From positions 62,001 through 126,000 of the forward strand of contig NZ_JAFVLN010000018.1 in assembly GCF_017377775.1 (NCBI RefSeq): a stretch of 64,000 bases of DNA, read 5' to 3'. The DNA is from Streptomyces sp. VRA16 Mangrove soil. Lineage in GTDB: Bacteria; Actinomycetota; Actinomycetes; Streptomycetales; Streptomycetaceae. A program made the translations under genes and the position numbers. Of this stretch, positions 53,431 through 62,628 are shown piece after piece. The notes beneath the pieces were generated by a model, which saw only the letters and a program-made list of their open reading frames with translations, made no database searches and was not told the DNA's origin. How positions within the stretch are numbered: position 1 is the first letter of the stretch; each line of letters begins with the position of its first letter.

Positions 53431-54288
53431 TCAGATCTTCAGGTCCCACTGCGTGCCGTCGTACTCGAAGCTCGGCGTGACCTCGACCGTCAGGTTCTTG
53501 GCGTCGGCCGGGGCGTCGAAGCCGTAGACGACCGTGGCCTTCTTGCCGGGCAGGATCGAGCCGTCGAAGCCCGAACCCACCTTGTCGTCGAAGATCTGCT
53601 CGGCGGTGACCCCGTCCTTGCCGGCGCGGGCGTCGGCCGTCAGCAGCGAGGCGTCGAACTTCTTCTTCGTGTCGTTCGTGACCGTGACGGTGACCTTGTA
53701 GGAGTGGTTGCCGTTCTTGTGGCCCGCCGCGTACTCGCTCGGGCTGAACGCCACCGCGTTCGACACCGTCACCGTCAGATCGTCGTCGTAGACCACGGAG
53801 TCGCCCGCCGCCATCGCCTTGCCCGCGGCCGGCTTGTCCCCCTTGTCGGACGTGCCGCTGTCCGACGTCCCCTTGTCGTCCTTGCCCTTCGCGTCGCCGG
53901 ACGGCTTGGTGTCCTTGGCCTTCGTGTCCGAGACCGACTTGTTGATCTCGTCGACCGCGTCGTCCACCGCCTTGAACGTGGTGTACGCGCCGAAGACCGA
54001 CAGGCCCAGGGAGACGAGCGCGAGCAGCGCACCGGCCAGCGCCACGCCCTTGTTCGTGGCCTCGCCGCGCTTGGCACGGGCCCGGCCCGTCAGACCCAGG
54101 ACCAGCGCGATCACACCGAGGATGCCGGCCAGCCAGAACAGGATCGGGACCAGTCCCGACAGGGCGCCGATGACACCGAGGATCAGCGCCGCCGTCCCCA
54201 GCCCGTTCCGCGCGACCTGCTGGGGCGACTGCTGCGGCGGCTGGAACGGCGGGTACTGGGGGTGCTGCTGGGGCTGGGTCTGAGACAT
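53431..54288 (-). CDS. DUF4190/DUF4352-type membrane-anchored protein
   Basis: 285 residues. A Gln/Pro-rich N-terminus (MSQTQPQQHPQYPPFQPPQQ), then three hydrophobic helices of DUF4190 type (about 30-118: LGTAALILGVIGALSGLVPI, LAGILGVIALVLGLTG, GVALAGALLALVSLGLSVFG), a Lys/Asp/Ser linker, and an extracytoplasmic immunoglobulin-like DUF4352 domain (VTVSNAVAFSPSEYAA, SYKVTVTVTNDTKKKF, ILPGKKATVVYGFD). Role unknown; DUF4352 domains are telokin-like and found on surface proteins. Confidence 0.8.
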   Translation of the reverse strand: MSQTQPQQHPQYPPFQPPQQSPQQVARNGLGTAALILGVIGALSGLVPILFWLAGILGVIALVLGLTGRARAKRGEATNKGVALAGALLALVSLGLSVFGAYTTFKAVDDAVDEINKSVSDTKAKDTKPSGDAKGKDDKGTSDSGTSDKGDKPAAGKAMAAGDSVVYDDDLTVTVSNAVAFSPSEYAAGHKNGNHSYKVTVTVTNDTKKKFDASLLTADARAGKDGVTAEQIFDDKVGSGFDGSILPGKKATVVYGFDAPADAKNLTVEVTPSFEYDGTQWDLKI

Positions 54289-54392
54289 GACTGTTCCTCC
54301 GTGATGAGAGACGCCAACCTCCCCCCGGCTTTCCGTGTATCCGGCGGTTGGCTAGGTCAAGAACACCATCATCTGTGAACCGAGTCAACCGC

Positions 54393-54416
54393 GTTCACAG
54401 AACTTGTTCGGTGAAC
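54393..54416. promoter_or_regulatory. 24-bp nested palindrome upstream of the methylase-like gene
   Basis: GTTCAC and GAAC on the left are mirrored by GTTC and GTGAAC on the right, all four blocks perfect, with single-base and 2-bp gaps. It sits about 95 bp before the methylase-like start and 105 bp before the divergent DUF4352-type gene. TGTGAAC at 54374 and GTGAAT at 54421 are further half-site-like copies. Confidence 0.7.
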
Positions 54417-54510
54417 ACTTGTGAATGGGGTTCTTACGCGAAGGTCGGTAGGGTCGCCCGTACACACCACGCCAGGTGTGAGCGCGCCACGCACGAGGGG
54501 AGCCGATGCG

Positions 54511-56607
54511 GTGCAGGACAACGCGACAGAGGTGACGGCCGCCGGGATCGCCCGGCTCGCCGGGGTCGGCCGCGCAGCCGTCTCGAACTGGCGGCGCCGG
54601 CACGCCGACTTCCCCAAGCCGGTCGGCGGCACCGAGACCAGCCCCTCCTTCGCGCTCACCGAGGTCGAGGGATGGCTGCGCGCCCAGGGCAAGCTCGCCG
54701 AGGTCCCGCTGCGCGAGCGCGTCTGGCAGCAGCTCGCCGGGCACCCCGCGGGCCCGGTCACCGCGCTGCTGCACGCCGGAAGCGTCCTGCTGCTCGTGCA
54801 CGACCGGCCCACCGAGTGGCTCGTGCTGAGCGCGTCGGCCGACGACGACGGCCTCGCCGGGCGCCTGTCCGCCGCGCTCGAAGGCGTCCTCACCCCGCGC
54901 TTCGGACCGCCCGCCGAGCGCGCCCTCGCCACCCCGACGGCCGCCGCCCTGGTGCCGTCCGTCCCGCTGCTGCGCGGCGTCGCCGACCTCGCCGCCGAGC
55001 TGGGCGCCCGCCGCGCCTTCGCGTTCCTGCTCGGCCGCCACCTCGACGCGAACCCGCGCCAGTACACGCTGACCCCGCCGGGGCCGGCCGCCCTGATGGC
55101 CGCCCTCGCCGGGCCCGCCGCCACTTTCCTGGACCCGGCCTGCGGCACCGGCGCCCTGCTGCACGCCGTGCGCACCGACGGAGCCCGCTCCGAGCAACGC
55201 CTCTACGGCCAGGACGCCGCCCCCGAACTGGCCGCCCTGACCGCCCTGCGGCTCGCGCTCGACGGGCCCGCGCGCGACGGCGAGGGCCCCGTCATCCGCA
55301 CCGCAGCGGCCGACACCCTGCGCGGCGACGCCCTCAGCGACGTACAGGCCGACGTCGTCCTCGCCCACCCGCCGTTCAACGAGCGCGGCTGGGGCCACGA
55401 CGAGCTGGCCTACGACCCGCGCTGGGAGTACGGCTTCCCGGCCCGCACCGAGTCCGAACTGGCCTGGGTGCAGCACGCGCTGGCCCGGCTCAGGGACGGC
55501 GGCACCGCGGTCCTGCTGATGCCGCCCACCGTCGCGTCGCGCCGCTCGGGCCGCCGGATCCGCGCCGACCTGCTGCGCCGCGGCGCCCTGCGCGCGGTCG
55601 TCGCGCTGCCCGCGGGCGCGGTCCCGCCCAACAACATCCCGCTGCACCTGTGGATCCTGCGCAGGCCCACCGGATCGCCCGCCGCACCGGAGCTGCTGCT
55701 CGTCGACACCACGTCGCTGGCCGCCCCCGGCGACGTGCGCGAGAAGCAGGCGTGGGCCGCCGTGCAGGATGCCGTGCTCGACGCCTGGCGCACCTTCGAC
55801 CGGGCCGGGACCCTCAAGGAGCGCCCGGGCGTGGCCCGTTCGGTCCCGGTCATCGAGCTCCTCGACGACGAGGTCGACCTCGCGCCCGCCCGCCGGCTGC
55901 CCCCGCCCGCCGCGGGCGGCGGCGGCGCCGCCGAGCTGACCGCCGTGCGCGAGAACCTCGCCGACACCCTCCGGCTGACCACCCGGCTCGCCCCGGCGCC
56001 CGCCGCGCCCGCCGCCGAGCCCGCGCGCTGGCCGCTGACCACGATCGGTGAACTCGCGCGCGCGGGCGCCCTGTTGATGCGCACGGCCGCGACCACGGGG
56101 GCCGACTCACGGACCGGCGACCACGCGCGCGTGCCCGTCCCCGTCCTCACCGACCACGACGTGCTCACCGGCGCCGCGCCCTCCGGCACGTTCACCGGCG
56201 ACGACGAGCCGTTCCTCCTGGCGGCCGGCGACGTCGTCGTGCCCGTCGTCGGCGGCGGCGCCACCGCGCGCGTCGTCGACGAGGCCACCGCGGGCGCGGC
56301 CCTCGGCCGCGGCCTGGCCCTGCTGCGCCCCGACCCGGCCGCGCTCGACTCCTGGTTCCTCGCCGGGTTCCTGCGCTCCACCGCCAACAACCGGCAGGCC
56401 AGCAGCTACGCGTCCACGGCGACCCGGCTCGACGTGCGCAGGCTGCAGCTGCCCCGCCTCCCGCTGCCCGAACAGGCCGGATACGGCGATCGGTTCAGGG
56501 CGCTCGCCGCTTTCGAGGACGCGCTGCGCAGCGCGGCCCGGCTCGGTGAGCAGCTCGTGCAGGGTCTCCACGACGGCCTCACGGACGGCACGCTCGCGCC
56601 GCGCTGA
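54511..56607 (+). CDS. HTH / N6-adenine-methylase-like / specificity-domain fusion protein
   Basis: 698 residues. Residues 8-65 form a small HTH (VTAAGIARLAGVGRAAVSNW, then FALTEVEGWLRAQGKL). The methylase-like core has motif I DPACGTG (D208), and AHPPFN at motif IV, where the catalytic (N/D)PP(Y/F) is expected: codon CAC gives His286 in place of Asn/Asp. Residues about 515-690 resemble a type I HsdS target-recognition half (LAAGDVVVPVVGGGATARVV, WFLAGFLRSTANNRQASSYA, RRLQLPRLPLPEQAGYG). No restriction subunit is nearby. GTG 54511 with GAGGGGAG upstream is the chosen start; an in-frame GTG at 54421 falls beside the palindrome. Confidence 0.8.
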   Translation: MQDNATEVTAAGIARLAGVGRAAVSNWRRRHADFPKPVGGTETSPSFALTEVEGWLRAQGKLAEVPLRERVWQQLAGHPAGPVTALLHAGSVLLLVHDRPTEWLVLSASADDDGLAGRLSAALEGVLTPRFGPPAERALATPTAAALVPSVPLLRGVADLAAELGARRAFAFLLGRHLDANPRQYTLTPPGPAALMAALAGPAATFLDPACGTGALLHAVRTDGARSEQRLYGQDAAPELAALTALRLALDGPARDGEGPVIRTAAADTLRGDALSDVQADVVLAHPPFNERGWGHDELAYDPRWEYGFPARTESELAWVQHALARLRDGGTAVLLMPPTVASRRSGRRIRADLLRRGALRAVVALPAGAVPPNNIPLHLWILRRPTGSPAAPELLLVDTTSLAAPGDVREKQAWAAVQDAVLDAWRTFDRAGTLKERPGVARSVPVIELLDDEVDLAPARRLPPPAAGGGGAAELTAVRENLADTLRLTTRLAPAPAAPAAEPARWPLTTIGELARAGALLMRTAATTGADSRTGDHARVPVPVLTDHDVLTGAAPSGTFTGDDEPFLLAAGDVVVPVVGGGATARVVDEATAGAALGRGLALLRPDPAALDSWFLAGFLRSTANNRQASSYASTATRLDVRRLQLPRLPLPEQAGYGDRFRALAAFEDALRSAARLGEQLVQGLHDGLTDGTLAPR

Positions 56608-56738
56608 GTGCGGCGCGCGACCGGAGCGGGCGCCACCGCCCGTGCAGGTCGGCAACGGTTCGGTACAACCCGGGGCCGGTTGTCCGAGTGGGCCTATACG
56701 CTCGAAGGTAGCGGCACGACGAGCGATCAGGAGCGACC

Positions 56739-57362
56739 ATGTACGGGCCCGGCGCGGCACCTCCCTCGCGCAACGAGGGCACGGCCATCACCCTGCGGGT
56801 GCTGTTCGCCGTGCTGTCCGTGCTCAGTTGCGGTCTGCTGTCCTGCGTCCCGCTCTTCCGCATCGCGGTGCTGCGCGGCAAGGCCGTCGACTGGGTGCTC
56901 GCCTGGATCGCGCTGCCGCTGACGCTCGGCCTGTTCGCCGTCGTCGGCGCGCTCCCGGAGGCGGACCACCGCACGGACGTCGCGCTCGCCCTGGTCCTGA
57001 TCATCGCCGCCGCGAGCGCCGCACACTACGTCGTCTTCGACATACGCAGGCTGCGCGCCTCCACGCCGTCGCCGCTGGGCCTGTACCCGCCGACGGCCCC
57101 GACGGTCGGCGCCGGGTACGGCTACCCGCAGCAGCACCCCCAGCCCCAGCCCTACGCACAGCCCGCCCCGCCGCCGCCCGCGCACACGACGCCCACCCAG
57201 ACCGGCGGCCTCGCGCCCACGCCGCCGCCCGCTCAGCCGCCCGCACCGATGCCCGCGCCGCAGCCGAACCAGCAGGGCCAGCCCCCGCACCGCATCGACC
57301 AGGTCCGCGCGGAGCTCGACGAGCTGAGTGACTACCTGCGCAAGCAGGACGGCGGCCGGTGA
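56739..57362 (+). CDS. Membrane protein with Pro/Gln-rich tail, coupled to a kinase
   Basis: 207 residues. Three hydrophobic helices (about 17-42, 51-70, 80-97: VLFAVLSVLSCGLLSCVPLF, WVLAWIALPLTLGLFAVVGA, VALALVLIIAAASAAHYVVF), then a Pro/Gln/Tyr-rich linker and a short coiled C-terminus (HRIDQVRAELDELSDYLRKQ). ATG with CAGGAGCGACC upstream. The stop overlaps the start of the Ser/Thr kinase gene (GTGA), so it may anchor or be a substrate of that kinase. The leader has an ACAACC/GGTTGT pair (56665-56683). Confidence 0.8.
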   Translation: MYGPGAAPPSRNEGTAITLRVLFAVLSVLSCGLLSCVPLFRIAVLRGKAVDWVLAWIALPLTLGLFAVVGALPEADHRTDVALALVLIIAAASAAHYVVFDIRRLRASTPSPLGLYPPTAPTVGAGYGYPQQHPQPQPYAQPAPPPPAHTTPTQTGGLAPTPPPAQPPAPMPAPQPNQQGQPPHRIDQVRAELDELSDYLRKQDGGR

Positions 57363-58948
57363 CCCCTTTGACCAGCCCGTCCGGACTGCCCACCACCGGC
57401 GGACACCTCGTCGCCGGGCGCTACGAACTCTCCTCGCTCATCGGCCAGGGCGGCATGGGCCAGGTCTGGACGGCGTACGACCAGCGCCTGGACCGCCGCG
57501 TCGCGGTGAAGCTGGTCCGCCCCGACCGGGTCGCGGGCGCCGAGGCCGAGGAGCTGCGCCGCCGCTTCCTGCGCGAGTGCCGCGTCACCGCCCAGGTCGA
57601 CCATCCGGGCCTGGTCACCGTGCACGACGCGGGCAGTGAAGGAAGCGCGGCCGACACCGCCACCGGCGGCTCGTTCCTGTACCTGGTCATGCAGTACGTG
57701 GACGGCTCCGACCTCGCCGACCATCTCGCCGAGCACGACCCGTACCCGTGGCCGTGGGCGGTCTCCGTCGCCGCCCAGCTGTGCGCCGTCCTGTCGGCCG
57801 TGCACGCGGTGCCGATCGTGCACCGCGACCTCAAGCCGCGGAACGTGATGGTGAAGAAGGACGGCACGGTCACCGTCCTCGACCTCGGCGTCGCCTCCGT
57901 CCTCGACACCGACACCACCCGCCTCACCCACACCGGCTCGCCCATCGGCACGCCCGCCTACATGGCGCCCGAGCAGGCGATGGGCGGCGCCGTCGGCCCG
58001 TACACCGACCTGTACGCGCTCGGGGTGCTGCTGCACGAACTCCTCAGCGGCGACGTGCCGTTCGCGGGCACCACCGCCCTCGGCATCCTGCACCGCCATC
58101 TCTACGAGGCGCCGCTCCCGGTGCGCCAACTGCGCCCGGAAGTACCGGAAGCGCTGGAGAACCTGGTGCTCCGCCTGCTCGCCAAGGACCCCCAGCACCG
58201 CCCGGACTCCGCCCAGCAGGTCTACGAGGAACTGCTGCCGCTGCTGCCCCCGCGCGGGGTGCCCAGCGGTCGCCCGCTCGACCCGACCCGCCCGTTCCTG
58301 CGCCCGCACGCGCCGTGGCCGGACCGTGCCGTGACCCCCGCGCCGCAGCCCGCGGGCTCCGACGTGCGGGGCACCCAGGGGGACCGCCCCGACGTGGCCC
58401 GCGCCGTCGACGAGGTCAAGCGGCTGCTCGGCGAGGGCCGTATCACGCAGGCCGTCGACATCCTCGGCGCGATCCTGCCCGCCGCGGCCGCCCAGCACGG
58501 CGAGCACTCACCCGTCGTACGGACCCTGCGCAAGCAGTACGCGGCGACGCTCATGGACGACGGCCAGTACCGCCGCGCCCTGCCCGAACTGCGCCGCCTC
58601 GCCGACGAGCGGGCCGCGGAGGCCGGGCACGCCGACCCGCAGTCGCTCCAGTTCCGCTACGAGGCGGCCCAGTGCCTGGAGGCCCTCGGCGAACCGGCCG
58701 CGGCGCTCGCCGAGTACCGCTCGCTGCTGCCGTACTACGAGAACCAGTACGCGACCACGGACCTCAGGCTCGCCCTCGAAGTGCGGCGCCGCATCGGCCA
58801 GTTGCTGCTCGCCGTCGGCGACCGGGGCGCCGCCCAGGAGACCCTGATCCGGCTGCTGCACGACTCCGAGCGGCTGCACGGCCCGGCCCACCCGTTCCCC
58901 TCGGAGGTCAGGCGCACCCTGCAGTGGCTGGGCCAGGTCAGGGGCTGA
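57359..58948 (+). CDS. Soluble Ser/Thr protein kinase (Hanks type) with C-terminal TPR-like region
   Basis: 529 residues. Kinase domain about 20-300: Gly loop GQGGMGQV, Lys51 in VAVKLV, catalytic HRDLKPRN (D157), DLG in place of DFG, GTPAYMAPEQ. The C-terminal third has helical repeats (VKRLLGEGRITQAVDILGAI, ARALPEL-type pairs: YRRALPELRRLADERAAEAG, then LAEYRSLLPYYENQ) in TPR pattern. No membrane helix, so unlike PknB it is cytosolic; the coupled upstream membrane protein may tether it. Confidence 0.92.
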   Translation: MTPLTSPSGLPTTGGHLVAGRYELSSLIGQGGMGQVWTAYDQRLDRRVAVKLVRPDRVAGAEAEELRRRFLRECRVTAQVDHPGLVTVHDAGSEGSAADTATGGSFLYLVMQYVDGSDLADHLAEHDPYPWPWAVSVAAQLCAVLSAVHAVPIVHRDLKPRNVMVKKDGTVTVLDLGVASVLDTDTTRLTHTGSPIGTPAYMAPEQAMGGAVGPYTDLYALGVLLHELLSGDVPFAGTTALGILHRHLYEAPLPVRQLRPEVPEALENLVLRLLAKDPQHRPDSAQQVYEELLPLLPPRGVPSGRPLDPTRPFLRPHAPWPDRAVTPAPQPAGSDVRGTQGDRPDVARAVDEVKRLLGEGRITQAVDILGAILPAAAAQHGEHSPVVRTLRKQYAATLMDDGQYRRALPELRRLADERAAEAGHADPQSLQFRYEAAQCLEALGEPAAALAEYRSLLPYYENQYATTDLRLALEVRRRIGQLLLAVGDRGAAQETLIRLLHDSERLHGPAHPFPSEVRRTLQWLGQVRG

Positions 58949-59161
58949 CCGATCCCCGGCGGGGGGTGGTAAAGCCCCGGGCAACCCACGGTCAAAATCT
59001 GTCGGCAAGCTGGCTCCTGCCTGTGTGACCAGGCATGATCAGCTAGCTCGCAGTGCGCTGGGCCCGTGTCGGCCCACCCCCCAGGCGTACCGTGCCCTGT
59101 TCCTTCCCCCCACCAGGGCCTGTCGACGATTCCCCTACGCCTCTCGAGAAACACCATCCTC

Positions 59162-59887
59162 ATGCGCTCTGCTTCCCGTGCCGCCGCCCTGCTCGCCGTC
59201 GCCGCCGCCCTCCCGCTCGCCCTCACCGCCTGCTCGTCGGGCGGCTCGGACAGCGGTGACGGCGCTTCCGCGAAGTCCGCGTCGAAGTCCTCCGCCGCGG
59301 CCAAGGACCCGAACGCGGGCCTGGCCACCGGCGCGCAGCTGAAGAAGGCGCTCGCGCCGGCCTCCTTCTTCGGCAGCGGCTACAAGGTCGACCCGTCGAC
59401 GGCCCGCGACACCGGCACCACCTTCCAGCCGCAGAAGAGCCACCCGGCCGCCCTGGCGAAGCCGGACTGCACCAAGTTCGGCGGCACCAGCTGGATCGCC
59501 CTCACCGGCGACGACGGTGTCTCCTTCGCGCAGAACGACTACATGAACGCCGACTCCACCGACATCGCCCAGGAGATCGACGTGTTCCGCGGCGCGGGCG
59601 CGCAGACGGTCATGGCGCACCTGGAGAAGGTCGTCGCGGCCTGCCCCGGCTACCACGACAAGGACACCAAGTCCGACGTCAAGGTGACCGGAGCCACGAC
59701 GTCCGGCCTCGGCGACGGCGCGTACACGATCACGCTCACCGACCCGACGTGGACCAACGGCACGACCCTGATCGCGGTCCGCAAGGGCACCGCCGTCGTC
59801 ACGGTCATGTCGACGGACGGCCACGACAACGGGGCGGCCACCGCCAAGAAGCTCGCCGCCAAGGTGACCTCGGCCCTGGGCGCCTGA
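59162..59887 (+). CDS. Lipoprotein downstream of the kinase
   Basis: 241 residues. Signal peptide with lipobox LTAC (C24), a Ser/Lys/Gly linker and a domain starting at about residue 55 (TGAQLKKALAPASFFGSGYK). Two Cys (PDCTKFGG and AACPGYHD) could form a disulfide. The pattern (short helix, paired Cys, final VVTVMSTDGHDNGAATAKKL) resembles PknH-like extracellular sensor domains, but I am not certain. ATG 59162 chosen at the signal peptide. 213-bp leader without recognised elements apart from the short GCCTG/CAGGC stem. Confidence 0.75.
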   Translation: MRSASRAAALLAVAAALPLALTACSSGGSDSGDGASAKSASKSSAAAKDPNAGLATGAQLKKALAPASFFGSGYKVDPSTARDTGTTFQPQKSHPAALAKPDCTKFGGTSWIALTGDDGVSFAQNDYMNADSTDIAQEIDVFRGAGAQTVMAHLEKVVAACPGYHDKDTKSDVKVTGATTSGLGDGAYTITLTDPTWTNGTTLIAVRKGTAVVTVMSTDGHDNGAATAKKLAAKVTSALGA

Positions 59888-59938
59888 CGCACCACCGGAG
59901 AACGCGCCGGGCCACAGACGACAGACAGGGGAGAACGC

Positions 59939-60784
59939 ATGTCCGGAACCGCAAGAACCGGCACCCACCGGCTGACCCGCGGCCGCCGCCGCACGGTCTG
60001 GGCCGCCGCGGGCGCCGCCGTGATCGCGGGCGGCTTCGCCGTGCAGCAGTCCCTCGCCACGACGACGTCGTGGCCCGCCGCGACGTACTACACGGGCCGT
60101 GCCTTCGACACCTGCACGGCGCCTTCCGCCTCCGCCATGAAGGCCTGGCACACCGGCTTCTACGGGGCGGCCGCCGTCTACGTGGGCGGCAAGAACCGCG
60201 GCTGCACGCAGGCCAACCTCACCGCCTCCTGGGTGAAGACGGTCTCCGCGCAGGGCTGGAAGCTGATCCCGCTCTACGTCGGCGCGCAGCCGCCGTGCGC
60301 GAGCGGCTCCAACCCGGAGAAGATGACGTCCACCACCGCCGCCTCGCTGGGCGCGACGGACGGCGCCGACGCCGTGAACAAGGCGTCCGCGCTCGGCATG
60401 AAGGCGGGCAGCGCGCTCTACCTGGACATGGAGGCGTACGACATCACGGACTCCTCCTGCAACACGGCCGTCCTCACCTACGTACGGGCCTGGCAGAAGG
60501 CCGTGCACGCCAAGTACTACCGCACCGGCATGTACGGCTTCTCCAGCTCCAGCGCGAAGGCCGTCGCCACCACCACCGACCGCAGCAACCTGCCGGGCAA
60601 CCTCTGGTACGCCAAGTGGGACAAGGTGAACACGACGACCACCGACTGGCCGTTCGCCTCGACGCTGTGGACCGGGCATCACCGCGGCCACCAGTACATG
60701 GTCAACAGCAAGGAGTCGCGCGGCGGTTACACCATCACCGTGGACCGCGACGCGTGGGACGCCCCGGTGGCCGTGGTCGGATAA
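59939..60784 (+). CDS. Secreted DUF1906 glycoside-hydrolase-like protein (Rv2525c-like)
   Basis: 281 residues. Twin-arginine-type signal (RGRRRTVWAAAGAAVIAGGF) cleaved near SLA-TT. The mature domain has the DUF1906 TIM-barrel pattern: YYTGRAFDTCTAPSASAMKA, YVGGKNRGCTQANLTASWVK, LIPLYVGAQPPC, SALYLDMEAYD, YVRAWQKAVHAKYYRTGMYG and LWYAKWDKVN. In mycobacteria the relative Rv2525c is Tat-exported. Enzymatic activity is unproven for the family. ATG in GAGAACGCATG. Confidence 0.88.
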   Translation: MSGTARTGTHRLTRGRRRTVWAAAGAAVIAGGFAVQQSLATTTSWPAATYYTGRAFDTCTAPSASAMKAWHTGFYGAAAVYVGGKNRGCTQANLTASWVKTVSAQGWKLIPLYVGAQPPCASGSNPEKMTSTTAASLGATDGADAVNKASALGMKAGSALYLDMEAYDITDSSCNTAVLTYVRAWQKAVHAKYYRTGMYGFSSSSAKAVATTTDRSNLPGNLWYAKWDKVNTTTTDWPFASTLWTGHHRGHQYMVNSKESRGGYTITVDRDAWDAPVAVVG

Positions 60785-60914
60785 CGCGGGGTTCGGTACC
60801 TCAAGTCCCGGCGAATCGTTGTCGAATAGGTGGCCGAGCCAGCGGCCACCTCCTACCATCGATCACCGCCGGACTTTGTGCACCGACGCACAAACTCGCC
60901 GCAGGGAGGCCACC

Positions 60915-61586
60915 TTGCACCGCCGCCGTATCGCTCTCGTCCTTACGTCCGCTGCCGCCGCCGTCCCACTCCTCACCGCGTGCGGAAGCGGGGCGCACCC
61001 CGGCGCCGCGGCCGTCGTCGGCGGGCAGCGCATCACGGTCTCCCAGCTGGAGAGCCGGGTGAACGAGGTGCGGGACGCACAGCAGGCCGCCACCGACGGC
61101 AGCGCGCAGTACGAGCAGGCCGTCGCCAAGACCGGTGGGCTCACCCGCAACACCCTGCACACGATGGTCCTGGACCGGGTGCTGCACCGCGCCGCCACCG
61201 ACGCGGGCGTCAGCGTCACCCGCAAGGAGATGCAGGAGATGCGGGCCGGCCTGGAACAACAGGCGGGCGGGTCAAGGCAGTTGGAGACCGCCTGGCTCCA
61301 GCAGTACAACGTCGCGCCCAAGCGGCTCACCGAGTCGCTGCGCACCGAGATCGAGGCGCAGAAGCTCGCGACGGCCCTCGGCGCGGACATGCAGACGCAA
61401 GCGGGGCAGGCGACGTTCTGGAAGGCGCTCGCCACCGCCTCCAAGGAGCTGAACGTCGATCTGAACCCCCGTTACGGCAGCTGGGCCGTCACCAAGAACG
61501 GCACGGTGGGCCGGGTCGACGCCAAGACGCCGTGGCTGACCCAGGTCACCAAGGAGGCCTCGGCCGAGCAGCAGCAGACGGCGTAG
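60915..61586 (+). CDS. SurA N-terminal-domain-like lipoprotein
   Basis: 223 residues from a TTG start; GGGAGG lies six bases upstream and no better start fits the signal peptide. Lipobox LTAC (C23). The mature part resembles the SurA chaperone N-domain: AAVVGGQRITVSQLESRVNE, NTLHTMVLDRVLHRAATDAG and VSVTRKEMQEMRAGLEQQAG, but there is no PPIase domain. Actinobacterial relatives are annotated SurA-like and may assist folding of exported proteins. It precedes mazG, a common actinobacterial neighbour. Confidence 0.83.
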   Translation: MHRRRIALVLTSAAAAVPLLTACGSGAHPGAAAVVGGQRITVSQLESRVNEVRDAQQAATDGSAQYEQAVAKTGGLTRNTLHTMVLDRVLHRAATDAGVSVTRKEMQEMRAGLEQQAGGSRQLETAWLQQYNVAPKRLTESLRTEIEAQKLATALGADMQTQAGQATFWKALATASKELNVDLNPRYGSWAVTKNGTVGRVDAKTPWLTQVTKEASAEQQQTA

Positions 61587-61632
61587 GTGGAGCGCGCCGG
61601 GTGTTGTCGGCGGCCTGCGTTACGTTCGATAC

Positions 61633-62607
61633 GTGAACGACACCACGCCCGACGCCGGCCGCATCGTCCTGCTCACCACCAGCCACCGGGTGGCCCCCGG
61701 GCTGCTGTCCTGGCAGGCCTGGCAGACCCTCCGGGACGCCGACGGGGTGCTCTGCTCCGACGCCGCGCACCCGCAGCTGCCGTATCTGAAGGAGGCGGGC
61801 GTCGAGGTCACGGTGGAGACCCCGGCCGCCCGTGAGCTCGTCGAGCGCTGCGCCGAGGGCGGCCGCACCCTCGTCGTGCTCGCCACCGCCGAGGGCGACC
61901 GCCGGCTCACCGACGGCCTGGCCACGCTCGCCGGGTCGGGCCGCGTCGCGATGCCGGCCCTCGAACTCCTCCCCGGCTCCTACGACCTTCCGGGTGCGCG
62001 CCTGCTCGACCTGGTTCAGGTCATGGACCGGATCCGGCGCGAGTGCCCGTGGTCGAGGCTGCGTACCCACGAGGACCTGGCGAAGTACGCCCTGGAGGAG
62101 ACGTACGAACTGGTCGACGCGATCGAGGCCGGGGACCGCGAGGAGCTGCGCGAGGAGCTCGGCGACGTGCTGCTCCAGGTCGTCTTCCACGCGCGCATCG
62201 CGCAGGAGGCGACGGGCGACGACGAGCCGTTCTCCATCGACGACGTCGCGGGCGGCATCGTCGACAAGCTCATCCACCGGCACCCGCACGTCTTCGGCGA
62301 CGAGTCCGCGGCCACGCCGGAGGAGGTCCGGGAGATCTGGCTGCGCCGCAAGGGGGAGTCCAAGCGGCGCGACTCCGTGACCGACGGCGTCCCGCTCGGC
62401 CAGCCCGCGCTGGCGCTCGCCGCGAAGCTCGGGTCCCGGGTGCGGGGCGCTTCGCTGGAGGTGCCGGTGCCCTCGGGGGCCGGGGTCGGCTACGAGCTGC
62501 TCGGTCTTGCCCTGCGCGCCGAGGCCGAAGGGGTGGACCCGGAGGCGGCGCTCAGGGCTGCCGCCCGCGCCTACCGCGACGCGGTCCGCTCGGCCGAGGG
62601 GCTTTAG
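61633..62607 (+). CDS. mazG: Nucleoside triphosphate pyrophosphohydrolase MazG
   Basis: 324 residues. The MazG domain from about 125: LVQVMDRIRRECPWSRLRTH, EDLAKYALEETYELVDAIEA and EELREELGDVLLQVVFHARI, with the EExxE and ExxD metal ligands. The N-terminal ~120 residues are the tetrapyrrole-methylase-like extension found in actinobacterial MazG (IVLLTTSHRVAPGLLSWQAW). Cleaves NTPs to NMP + PPi. GTG start without an RBS; TACGTT nearby suggests a leaderless mRNA. Confidence 0.93.
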   Translation: MNDTTPDAGRIVLLTTSHRVAPGLLSWQAWQTLRDADGVLCSDAAHPQLPYLKEAGVEVTVETPAARELVERCAEGGRTLVVLATAEGDRRLTDGLATLAGSGRVAMPALELLPGSYDLPGARLLDLVQVMDRIRRECPWSRLRTHEDLAKYALEETYELVDAIEAGDREELREELGDVLLQVVFHARIAQEATGDDEPFSIDDVAGGIVDKLIHRHPHVFGDESAATPEEVREIWLRRKGESKRRDSVTDGVPLGQPALALAAKLGSRVRGASLEVPVPSGAGVGYELLGLALRAEAEGVDPEAALRAAARAYRDAVRSAEGL

Positions 62608-62628
62608 CGCGCGTCGCGGCCGCGGGCG

